This document shows positions 43,609-51,544 of a stretch of DNA of 60,624 bases, piece after piece. Numbering within the stretch: position 1 is the stretch's first letter; the number at the start of each line of letters is the position of its first letter. The position numbers and the translations under genes were made by a program. The stretch spans positions 1 to 60,624 of the forward strand of contig CASECT010000028.1 of the NCBI GenBank assembly GCA_949286525.1, written 5' to 3'. The notes beneath the pieces were generated by a model. It was not told the DNA's origin. It saw only the letters and a program-made list of their open reading frames with translations, and searched no databases. This stretch comes from an uncultured Eubacteriales bacterium (lineage in GTDB: Bacteria; Bacillota; Clostridia; Lachnospirales; Lachnospiraceae).

Positions 43609-45267
43609 TCAATCCTCCTGCATAGCGTCAATCAACGACGGTATCAACTGCTTTTTGCGGGACACCACTCCCGGCAGAAGAAAACTGTCTCCGGTAAATT
43701 CCGCATCCGAAAATGCCCTGTGTACCGTCTCCTTCGCCTTCTTGCCTTCATATAAAAGTTCGGTGGATTCCGTAAGTATATTAGTCAGCATGACGAAGCA
43801 CATCTTCAGATCCTTCTCGCCCAACACCACCGGCATATAGGTCTGCAGATTACCCTTAATAGCCGCAAGCTGCTTCTCGCCGACCGCGCTGATCTGCGCC
43901 ACGCCGAAAGAATCCTCCTCCGCCACAAAGGTCTTGAAGTCCTGGTAAAAGATCTCCGATACGGTTTTTGCCCCGAAATCACTTCCTGCCTCAAACATTG
44001 CGGAAGCCAGCTCTTCCACCTCCACACCCGCAATGGAGGCCAGCTCTCTGGCCGCACACTCATCCAACTCTGTGCAGGTAGGCGAACGGAACATCAGCGT
44101 GTCCGACAGAATCGCCGCGCAGAGGAGTCCGGCAATCTGCGGTTCCACAGTCACATGTTTTTCCTGATACATCTGATAGATAATCGTAGATGTACAGCCC
44201 ACCGGCTGATTTCGGAAAAAAATCGGCGACATGGTCTCCAGACTGCCAATGCGATGATGATCAATAATCTCCAGAATATCCGCCTGCTCGATACCGTCCA
44301 CCGCCTGCGTCTTCTCGTTATGATCCACAAGAATAACCTGTTTCTTCTGGGTATTCAGCAAGTATCGTCTGGACAGCATTCCCACAAACCGGCGCTGTTC
44401 ATCCAGAATCGGGAAGTCTCGGTGCCGGACGCTTGCCATCACATCCTGCACATAATCTACATAATCATCCAACTGGAAAGAAATGATATTATCCCTGGTC
44501 ATAAAAAACCGAATCGGTATGCTCTGATGTATCAGCCTAGCCGTCGTAAAAGCGTCGTATTCTGTGGTAATCAGCACACACTCCTGCTGACGTGCCAGAC
44601 GCAGAACATCTTCATCCACCCGATTCTCCCCGCAGATAACAATACAGGCCGCGTCACGTTCCAGAGCAATCAGCTGACGTTCCCGAATGTTTCCCACAAC
44701 GACAAGATCGTCCTGATCAATCTCCCGGCGCATAGCATCACGGTTCCCCGTGGACACCACCACTTTCCCTTTTGTGAAACGGGCATGGGGGTTACCGCAC
44801 TGCAGATTCCCCTGAATTGTCTCCACAATATTTTTATACTGGGTCCTTGCTCTGGAAAGGATCCGATTGTCCAGAATATCCATATAGGAGTACGCTATAT
44901 CACTGTTGGTAATGATCCCTTCCAGATGCCGGTTTTCATTTACTACTGGCATGGTTACCACATCCAGCTGGCGCATCAGCTCCCAGGCCTTTTTCAGGGT
45001 AACATGCTCACTGACGCCTTCGCTTTGCCGGTAATCGATATCCTTGAGCTGTGCCCCTACATCCGCAATGGTATCCGGTTCCTTTACACCGAACCGGTCC
45101 AGCACATAGCGGGTCTCCTGGTTGACATTCCCGGCCTTTTTCGGAAGGAATACGCCTCTTTCCGATTTGTTCTTCAGGTCCGCATAGGCAATCGCCGCGC
45201 AGATGGAATCCGTATCCGGATTCTTGTGCCCCACCACCCACACGACATGCTGCTTCTGTTCTGCCAT
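43609..45267 (-). CDS. ppaC: Manganese-dependent inorganic pyrophosphatase with CBS and DRTGG domains
   Basis: About 552 residues. The DHH-family catalytic core starts VVGHKNPDTDSIC (metal ligands H13, D17, D19) and continues at IDHHRIG (DHH motif). Between them lies a regulatory insert of about 250 residues with paired CBS domains flanking a DRTGG domain, the architecture of nucleotide-regulated family II pyrophosphatases from Clostridia. AMP/ADP inhibit and diadenosine polyphosphates activate such enzymes. It hydrolyses PPi made by biosynthesis. The ATG follows GGGAGG; an upstream in-frame start lacks an SD. It lies 16 bp after a tail-anchored coiled-coil gene and 3 bp before the flavin reductase. 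Confidence 0.93.
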   Translation of the reverse strand: MAEQKQHVVWVVGHKNPDTDSICAAIAYADLKNKSERGVFLPKKAGNVNQETRYVLDRFGVKEPDTIADVGAQLKDIDYRQSEGVSEHVTLKKAWELMRQLDVVTMPVVNENRHLEGIITNSDIAYSYMDILDNRILSRARTQYKNIVETIQGNLQCGNPHARFTKGKVVVSTGNRDAMRREIDQDDLVVVGNIRERQLIALERDAACIVICGENRVDEDVLRLARQQECVLITTEYDAFTTARLIHQSIPIRFFMTRDNIISFQLDDYVDYVQDVMASVRHRDFPILDEQRRFVGMLSRRYLLNTQKKQVILVDHNEKTQAVDGIEQADILEIIDHHRIGSLETMSPIFFRNQPVGCTSTIIYQMYQEKHVTVEPQIAGLLCAAILSDTLMFRSPTCTELDECAARELASIAGVEVEELASAMFEAGSDFGAKTVSEIFYQDFKTFVAEEDSFGVAQISAVGEKQLAAIKGNLQTYMPVVLGEKDLKMCFVMLTNILTESTELLYEGKKAKETVHRAFSDAEFTGDSFLLPGVVSRKKQLIPSLIDAMQED

Positions 45268-45283
45268 CTTTTCCTCCCAAAAA

Positions 45284-46213
45284 TTACAGAATTCCAAACA
45301 GATTGAAGAGCACAACGGCGAGAGCTGCCAGATTAATCACAGAAAAAACGGTTACAACAGTCAACCCTCTTTTCATCTGACGAAATTTATGCTCCGACTC
45401 CTGCTCCTGATCCTGGGAATGATCCATCTCCTGGAGAAGGTCCTGGAGATTCCGATACACTTTGACATTCTCATTATGAATTTTATCAAACAGGTCCTTC
45501 TGCATCGACTCCATGCCGGTATTGACCCTGGAGAGATTCTCCCGCACCTCCCCAAAATCGGAACTGATTCCGGTCACATCCGTGTGAATCGACGCCACGC
45601 TCTCCCCGATCCGGCTCACACCGGTATGAATTTGCTCCACTCCGCTGTGAATCTTCTGCATGTCCTCCCTGGCCGTTACCAGAGAATCCTCCACTTTGCG
45701 GGTTCTCTCGGAAGCCTGTTCCTGGGTATACTGCACCTGATGCTGAATCTTCTGCTGCATTCCGCTGAACTCTCCCTGCAGGGACTGCAGCATGCGGTCC
45801 ACCTGACTCTCCACATCGGAAACCAGCCCATCCGCCTTGGCCTTCTTTCTGTTCAGCTCCTCCTGCAGTCTCATATTCTGCTCCCGGAGCGCCTGGTTCT
45901 TCTCCTCCTTGGCCCTTACCAGCGCTTCCAGCTCCTTGACCTTGCGTTCCTTTGCACTGATCAGGTTCTGCAGCTGCTTCGCCTTATCGCGAAAAGCATC
46001 GATCTGTGCCAGCAGCATGTCCTCTCCATTTTCTGAGGTATCCTCATCCTGTTTTGCCGCCTCCGCCTGTATCTGTCCCTGAGACGGCATCCGTTCCGGC
46101 ATCTGTACTCGAACCGGTGTCGGTTCCGGTGTCTGCGTATTTGCCTGATCTCCGACTGTCTCGCCTTCCCTCGCTGCCATCCCGGCATCCTGTGTCATCT
46201 GTTCCTCTCCCAT
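45284..46213 (-). CDS. Tail-anchored coiled-coil protein
   Basis: About 309 residues. Residues 1-60 are disordered, Gln/Pro/Glu-rich, then long coiled coils run from about 65 to 280, including KERKVKELEALVRAKEEK and a zone of short repeats SGVEQIHTGVSRIGESVASI. The single membrane helix is at the very C-terminus (VVTVFSVINLAALAVVLFNL), so the bulk is cytoplasmic with a tail anchor. The start chosen is the second of two adjacent ATGs, with AGGAG 6 nt upstream. Function is unknown. The t-SNARE-like heptads are coincidence of composition. It leads a three-gene operon behind a consensus promoter. Confidence 0.75.
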   Translation of the reverse strand: MGEEQMTQDAGMAAREGETVGDQANTQTPEPTPVRVQMPERMPSQGQIQAEAAKQDEDTSENGEDMLLAQIDAFRDKAKQLQNLISAKERKVKELEALVRAKEEKNQALREQNMRLQEELNRKKAKADGLVSDVESQVDRMLQSLQGEFSGMQQKIQHQVQYTQEQASERTRKVEDSLVTAREDMQKIHSGVEQIHTGVSRIGESVASIHTDVTGISSDFGEVRENLSRVNTGMESMQKDLFDKIHNENVKVYRNLQDLLQEMDHSQDQEQESEHKFRQMKRGLTVVTVFSVINLAALAVVLFNLFGIL

Positions 46214-46253
46214 CATATGCTCCTATCTGTTCCTTTCACACAAGTATGTCTTT

Positions 46254-46282
46254 ATTTTATCATTCGGCACATTTTTTGTAAA
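46254..46282 (-). promoter_or_regulatory. Promoter of the coiled-coil/pyrophosphatase operon
   Basis: On the minus strand, TTTACA (46277-46282), 17 nt, TAAAAT (46254-46259). Confidence 0.72.
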
Positions 46283-46310
46283 CGAAAAAGTATTCGCAAA
46301 AAATGCACAG

Positions 46311-46348
46311 AAAAACTGCCGCGCTCCGGAAAATCCGGAACGCGGCAG
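46311..46348 (-). terminator. Strong PFOR terminator
   Basis: On the minus strand CTGCCGCG.TCCGGA / TCCGGA.CGCGGCAG forms a ~14-bp GC-rich stem followed by TTTTTCTG, 38 bp after the PFOR stop. Confidence 0.9.
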
Positions 46349-46386
46349 CCAATCTGCGCAATCTATGATCTCATTCAGAGAAAACT

Positions 46387-49300
46387 TTAGTCTGCTTTGT
46401 AAAGAGCAACCAGCTTCTGCAGATACTCGTATCTGTCTTTGGAGTTCTGCTCGGAAATTGCGAAGAGTTCCGCGGCTCTCTCGGGATTGAACTTCGCCAG
46501 AGAAGCGTAACGGTTCTCGCCCTTCAGGAATTCCTGATAATCCTTGCTGGGAGCCTTGCTGTCCAGAGAGAATGCGTCCTTGCCCTCTGCAGCCAGGGTC
46601 GGATTGTAACGGAAGTTGAACCAGTATCCGGACTCCACTGCCAGTTTCTCCTCGGTCTGAGCCTTGCTCATACCCTTCTTGATACCATGGTTGATACAGG
46701 GAGCGTAAGCGATGATCAGGGACGGTCCCGGATATGCCTCTGCCTCTGCAATAGCCTTTACACACTGATTCATATCAGCGCCCATGGAAATCTGCGCTAC
46801 ATATACATAACCGTAGGTCATGGCGATACCAGCCAGGTCTTTCTTCTTGGTCTCTTTTCCGCCGGCAGCGAACTGTGCGATTGCTCCCTCCGGAGTAGAC
46901 TTGGAAGACTGTCCGCCGGTGTTGGAGTATACCTCGGTGTCAAATACCATGATGTTGATATCCTTACCGGAAGCGATTACATGATCCAGACCTCCGAAAC
47001 CGATATCGTAAGCCCATCCGTCTCCACCGAATACCCACTGGGACTTCTTAGCCAGGAAATCTTTCTCCTTCAGGATATTCTTGGCGGCGTCACATCCGCA
47101 TGCCTCAAGGGCAGCAACCAGCTTGTCGGTAGCCGCGCCGTTGGTAGCGCCTACTGCGAAAGTATCGTTCCACTCTTTAACAGCAGCCTTCACATCCTCA
47201 TTGTCCGTATCGGCAGCCAGGGCATCCAGCTCGCCCTTCAGTCTGTCACGGATTGCTCTCTGAGCGAGCAGCATACCGTAACCGAACTCAGCCGCATCCT
47301 CGAACAGAGAGTTGGACCATGCAGGACCATGTCCCTGCGCGTTGACGGTGTACGGAGTGGAGGGAGAGGAGTTACCCCAGATGGAGGAGCATCCCGTTGC
47401 GTTGGCAATGTACATTCTGTCGCCGAACAGCTGCGTCAGCAGCTTCGCATACGGTGTCTCGCCGCATCCGCCGCAGGCTCCGGAGAACTCGAGCAACGGC
47501 TGCTTGAACTGAGATCCCTTCACGGTGTTTACTTTGAATTTATCGATGACATCCTGTTTCTCAGGAAGCTTTACAGCGTAATCGAAGTACTTCTGCTCGT
47601 CCTCGTTCGCCTCGAAGCTCTGCATGGAGATTGCCTTCTCCTTTGCGGGGCAGACATTCACGCAGGAACCGCATCCTGTACAGTCGAAAGCGGATACCGT
47701 AATGGCAAACTTGTACTGAGGCATGCCGAGCATCTCTTTCATCTGCATTCCTTCGGGTGCTGCCGCAGCCTCCTCCTCGGTCATTGCAACCGGACGGATA
47801 CATGCGTGCGGGCAAACGTAAGAACAGATGTTGCATCCGATACACTTCTCAGAATCCCAAACGGGAACATCCGTGGCGACGCCGCGTTTCTCATATGCGG
47901 CAGTACCGGACGGTGTGGATCCGTTCTCATAAGCCTTTACAACAGACACCGGAATCGTGTTACCCTGCTGAGCGTTTACCTTTGCCTGTACATTCTTTAC
48001 GAAGTCAATCACTTCCGGTCTGCCCTCTCCAACCTTCTCGGTCAGATCATCATCCGGACAGTTCTTCCAGCTCTCGGGAACCTCAACCTTGATGTAAGCA
48101 GTCGCGCCGGCATCAATAGCGTCATGGTTCATCTTAACCACATCGTCGCCCTTCTTTGCGTAGGAAGCGGTAGCTGCATCCTTCATGAGCTTGATAACCT
48201 TCTCTTCCGGAATCAGCTTGGTCAGAGAGAAGAACGCGGACTGCAGCACCGTGTTGATACGGTTGCCAAGACCGATCTCCTTACCGATCTTCACGCCGTC
48301 GATGATGTAGAAGTTGATATCATTCTCGGCAATATATCTCTTTACCTGTCCCGGCAGCTTCTCCTCCAGCTCATCCACAGACCACTGGGTGTTGAACAGG
48401 AAGGTTCCGCCCGGAACCAGGTCCTGAACCATGTTGTACTTGTAGATGTAAGCGGTACAATGGCAGGCAACAAAGTTTGCCTGGGAAATCAGGTATGTGG
48501 AGCGGATCGGGGTATGTCCGAAACGCAGGTGGGAAATGGTCACACCACCGGACTTCTTGGAGTCATAATCAAAGTATGCCTGTGCGTACATATCGGTGTT
48601 GTCGCCGATAATCTTGATGGAGTTCTTGTTGGCGCCTACGGTACCGTCTGCTCCCAGACCCCAGAATTTGCAGTTGGTAGTTCCCTCCGGAGTGGTTACC
48701 GGATTCTCTTTTACTTCCAGAGAAAGATTCGTTACATCATCAATGATACCGATGGTAAATCTCTCCTTCTCAGTGTTGTTGTATACAGCGATGATCTGTC
48801 CCGGAGTGGTATCCTTGGAACCCAGTCCGTAACGGCCGCTTCTGATGGGCACCTGATCGAACTTAGAGCCCTTCAGCGCTGCTACAACGTCCAGATACAG
48901 CGGCTCTCCGAGAGATCCCGGCTCCTTGGTCCTGTCGAGAACGGAGATTCTCTTAACAGTATCCGGAATAGCGTCGATAAGGGCTTCCTTCACGAACGGA
49001 CGATACAGACGAACCTTTACAACACCGACCTTCTCGCCTCTTGCCATCAGATAGTCGATGGTCTCGTCGATGGTCTCGCAAACGGAACCCATAGCGATGA
49101 TGATATTCTCGGCATCTTCTGCCCCGTAGTAGTTGAACAGCTTGTAATCCGTTCCGATCTTCTCATTTACCTTGTTCATGTATTCGGTAACAATGGCGGG
49201 CAGATCGTCGTAAGCGCCGTTGCATGCCTCTCTGGACTGGAAAAACAGATCGGGGTTCTGAGCGGAGCCCATCTCGCAGGGATGGCTCGGATTCAGCGCG

Positions 49301-49917
49301 TTCTTGCGGAACTCATCGATGGCATTCATATCCACCAGATCCTTCAGATCCTCGTAATCCCAGGTCTCAATCTTCTGGATCTCATGGGAAGTACGGAATC
49401 CGTCGAAGAAATTGATGAAGGGAACGCGTCCCTTGATAGCTGCGCAGTGTGCGACAGCGGTAAGATCCATAACCTCCTGAACAGAAGACTCGCAAAGCAT
49501 TGCGACACCCGTCTGGCGGCAGGCATAGACATCAGAATGATCTCCGAAAATGTTCAGCGCATGGGTCGCCACGCAGCGGGCAGATACGTTGAATACACCC
49601 GGCAGACGCTCGCCGGCGATTTTGTAAAGATTCGGGATCATCAGCAACAATCCCTGAGAAGCAGTGTAGGTAGTGGTCAGCGCTCCGGCTGCCAGAGAGC
49701 CGTGCACGGTACCGGCTGCACCTGCCTCAGACTGCATCTCTGTTACCTGAACGGTCTGTCCGAATATGTTCTTGCGGCCTGCGGTCGCCCACTCGTCAGT
49801 GGCTTCTGCCATAACAGAAGAAGGAGTAATCGGATAGATGGCGGCAACATCAGTGAACGCATAGGACACATGAGCTGCAGCATGGTTTCCATCCATGGTT
49901 TTCATTGCTCTTTTCAT
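46387..49917 (-). CDS. nifJ: Pyruvate:ferredoxin (flavodoxin) oxidoreductase
   Basis: 1176 residues, the single-chain PFOR that oxidises pyruvate to acetyl-CoA and CO2 with reduction of ferredoxin. Domain order: pyruvate-binding domain at the N-terminus (AAIYPITPSSVMAE), domain III (YFDYDSKKSGGVTISHLRFG), a 2[4Fe-4S] ferredoxin insert (CIGCNICSYVCP and CTGCGSCVNVCP, about 685-760), and a C-terminal TPP domain (GDGWAYDIGFGG) with ligand cysteines. The enzyme is oxygen-sensitive and central to energy metabolism. The ATG follows AGGAGG. It has its own promoter and a strong terminator, so it is monocistronic. Confidence 0.97.
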   Translation of the reverse strand: MKRAMKTMDGNHAAAHVSYAFTDVAAIYPITPSSVMAEATDEWATAGRKNIFGQTVQVTEMQSEAGAAGTVHGSLAAGALTTTYTASQGLLLMIPNLYKIAGERLPGVFNVSARCVATHALNIFGDHSDVYACRQTGVAMLCESSVQEVMDLTAVAHCAAIKGRVPFINFFDGFRTSHEIQKIETWDYEDLKDLVDMNAIDEFRKNALNPSHPCEMGSAQNPDLFFQSREACNGAYDDLPAIVTEYMNKVNEKIGTDYKLFNYYGAEDAENIIIAMGSVCETIDETIDYLMARGEKVGVVKVRLYRPFVKEALIDAIPDTVKRISVLDRTKEPGSLGEPLYLDVVAALKGSKFDQVPIRSGRYGLGSKDTTPGQIIAVYNNTEKERFTIGIIDDVTNLSLEVKENPVTTPEGTTNCKFWGLGADGTVGANKNSIKIIGDNTDMYAQAYFDYDSKKSGGVTISHLRFGHTPIRSTYLISQANFVACHCTAYIYKYNMVQDLVPGGTFLFNTQWSVDELEEKLPGQVKRYIAENDINFYIIDGVKIGKEIGLGNRINTVLQSAFFSLTKLIPEEKVIKLMKDAATASYAKKGDDVVKMNHDAIDAGATAYIKVEVPESWKNCPDDDLTEKVGEGRPEVIDFVKNVQAKVNAQQGNTIPVSVVKAYENGSTPSGTAAYEKRGVATDVPVWDSEKCIGCNICSYVCPHACIRPVAMTEEEAAAAPEGMQMKEMLGMPQYKFAITVSAFDCTGCGSCVNVCPAKEKAISMQSFEANEDEQKYFDYAVKLPEKQDVIDKFKVNTVKGSQFKQPLLEFSGACGGCGETPYAKLLTQLFGDRMYIANATGCSSIWGNSSPSTPYTVNAQGHGPAWSNSLFEDAAEFGYGMLLAQRAIRDRLKGELDALAADTDNEDVKAAVKEWNDTFAVGATNGAATDKLVAALEACGCDAAKNILKEKDFLAKKSQWVFGGDGWAYDIGFGGLDHVIASGKDINIMVFDTEVYSNTGGQSSKSTPEGAIAQFAAGGKETKKKDLAGIAMTYGYVYVAQISMGADMNQCVKAIAEAEAYPGPSLIIAYAPCINHGIKKGMSKAQTEEKLAVESGYWFNFRYNPTLAAEGKDAFSLDSKAPSKDYQEFLKGENRYASLAKFNPERAAELFAISEQNSKDRYEYLQKLVALYKAD

Positions 49918-50006
49918 GTTGTTTCCTCCTAAAAGTCTTGGAATATGTACATAAGTATCCTTGTCCCAAAAACGGGCGCAAAAAATACACTACGTCGCTA
50001 CTATTT

Positions 50007-50035
50007 AATATAAGATTTTTGATAAAAAAAATCAA
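50007..50035 (-). promoter_or_regulatory. PFOR promoter
   Basis: On the minus strand, TTGATT (50030-50035), 17 nt, TATATT (50007-50012), with a ~85-nt leader before the ATG. Confidence 0.78.
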
Positions 50036-50050
50036 TAGGTTGCGCTGTTT

Positions 50051-50485
50051 TTAATTGAATACATATCCCGTCAGAAGGTTTCTGATGCCCATCAGCAGCA
50101 TAACCGCATACAAAATACGTCGTATTACCGCCGGATCTGTTTTCTGAAACAATTTCTGTCCCAGAAAATATCCTGCCGCGCAAAAAGTGCAGGAACATCC
50201 GAACAGATACAGCATTTCCACCCCCATTTCCTGCTTTTCTAACTGCAGTCCCAGCTGAAAGACATTCTGAAAAAGAAAAGAAGCGCAGATTGTTGTAAGA
50301 TACCCCGTCTTATCATCTCCAAACACCCCCAGATAATAAAAAACAAGGGGAGGGCCCGGAACGCTCAGCGCCCCTCCCAGAAGGCCGCTGAGTGTCCCGG
50401 CCACACATCCGTTTCTGATTCCCGGGCGGATCGACGGCTGTTTTCCCGAAAAAAGAAAATATGCGGAAAACACAGTCAACACCAT
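50051..50485 (-). pseudogene. 5'-truncated TSUP (TauE/SafE) family permease
   Basis: Only about 144 residues, matching the C-terminal half of TSUP membrane carriers: GTLSGLLGGALSVPGPPLVFYYL is the second-repeat motif, followed by three spans ending LLMGIRNLLTGYVFN. Full-length family members are near 240-260 residues with a first repeat upstream. Here the upstream DNA holds instead a terminator and the gntR gene, and the putative ATG has no SD. The first half appears to be missing, so this is most likely a remnant. Whether the C-half alone is expressed is unknown. Confidence 0.6.
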
Positions 50486-50525
50486 TCACATATTTAAAGA
50501 TCGTTTTTCATCTGTTTTACACAAC

Positions 50526-50558
50526 AAAAAAACAGAGGCCGGAAAGTCCCAACCTCTG
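50526..50558 (-). terminator. gntR terminator
   Basis: On the minus strand, CAGAGG / CCTCTG with a 14-nt loop, followed by TTTTTTTG, 29 bp after the gntR stop. It stands between gntR and the TSUP remnant, which therefore lacks transcription from gntR. Confidence 0.7.
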
Positions 50559-50586
50559 CATCTTCTGTTTTCGCCGGAAACTGTTG

Positions 50587-51315
50587 CTATACCCTCAAAA
50601 CCGCGCTGTAGGAATACTTTGTTCCCACATAAACTGCCCGTGTGTAAATCAATGGAACATCACTGCCGGAAAACGTCAGCCGTTCTACCTCCAATACCGC
50701 GTCCCGCTCCTCAATCTGCAGCAGCCGCGCCTGTTCTCTGGTCGCATTTTTCGCAGATACCTTCTGCGTCGCGTACTCAACATGATATCCCAGCGCCTCC
50801 AGCGCGCGAAAAATCACGTCTTTGCTCACGTCGAGCATTTCATATTTTCTTCCAATCTCCTCGGGAAAATAGTTATAGTCAATCAAAAGCGGCTGATTGT
50901 TCGCCATAATCACTCTTTTGATCTTATACACCTTTTCGCCTCTGTCAAGCTTCAGATTCTCCCACAACATTCGGTTCTTACTCGACCACTTGACATATAC
51001 GGTCTCAATCACACGGATACTGACATTATATCCGTGCTGACGCAGTTCTTCGATAATCCCTTTCAACTGCACGAGGGACTGTTCCACTTTCGTGGCGCGT
51101 ACATAGGTTCCGGAACCGACTTTCTTATGAAGAATTCCCTTATTGACCAGTTCCCCCACTGCCTGACGAACGGTAACACGACTTACGGCGTACTCTTCCG
51201 CAAGCTGTCGTTCGCTTGGCAGACGCACCCCGGGAACGTAAATACCATTTTCGATTTTATCCACAATATCATTTTTAATCTGCTCATAAATGGGCATAGC
51301 GTCGTTAAAGATCAT
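50587..51315 (-). CDS. GntR-family (HutC/UTRA) transcriptional regulator
   Basis: 242 residues. The N-terminal winged helix is PIYEQIKNDIVDKI, PGVRLPSERQLAEEYAVSRV and VGELVNKGILHK (residues 8-70). The UTRA effector-binding domain follows (about 90-235), ending with YTRAVYVGTKYSYS. Regulators of this group bind sugar phosphates, amino sugars or histidine-type ligands. The SD is modest (AAAGGGG, 11 nt upstream). It has a consensus promoter overlapped by a possible operator, suggesting autoregulation. Its targets are not evident; the neighbouring TSUP remnant is a broken gene. Confidence 0.88.
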   Translation of the reverse strand: MIFNDAMPIYEQIKNDIVDKIENGIYVPGVRLPSERQLAEEYAVSRVTVRQAVGELVNKGILHKKVGSGTYVRATKVEQSLVQLKGIIEELRQHGYNVSIRVIETVYVKWSSKNRMLWENLKLDRGEKVYKIKRVIMANNQPLLIDYNYFPEEIGRKYEMLDVSKDVIFRALEALGYHVEYATQKVSAKNATREQARLLQIEERDAVLEVERLTFSGSDVPLIYTRAVYVGTKYSYSAVLRV

Positions 51316-51372
51316 TCGCGATCATACCCCTTTCCCTGTTCTGTACCCCGTTTTTTGCCAGTTCTTCAATTA

Positions 51373-51414
51373 AGTATAAAAGCCGCCGGAAAATTTGTCA
51401 ATACCAGTATACCA
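51373..51414 (-). promoter_or_regulatory. gntR promoter with overlapping repeat
   Basis: On the minus strand, TTGACA (51396-51401), 17 nt, TATACT (51373-51378). On the plus strand TACCA repeats at 51402-51406 and 51410-51414 just upstream of the -35, around GTATAC, resembling GntR-type operators. Confidence 0.68.
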
Positions 51415-51470
51415 ATTTACTGAATATCACTTCTCCGCAGACCCCAAAACGCTTTTTTCCAACTTACCTC

Positions 51471-51498
51471 TTGAAAAAACAGGAAATTACGCTAAAAT
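51471..51498 (+). promoter_or_regulatory. ABC-F gene promoter
   Basis: TTGAAA (51471-51476), 16 nt, TAAAAT (51493-51498). Confidence 0.62.
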
Positions 51499-51544
51499 AG
51501 ATACCGATTGCACTGAGCATATAAATTAAAGAAAGGATATCCCT

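Noticed and set aside
45600..45700. SNARE-like protein from the heptad repeats
   Set aside because: The resemblance is only coiled-coil composition plus a tail anchor; no SNARE zero-layer pattern is visible.
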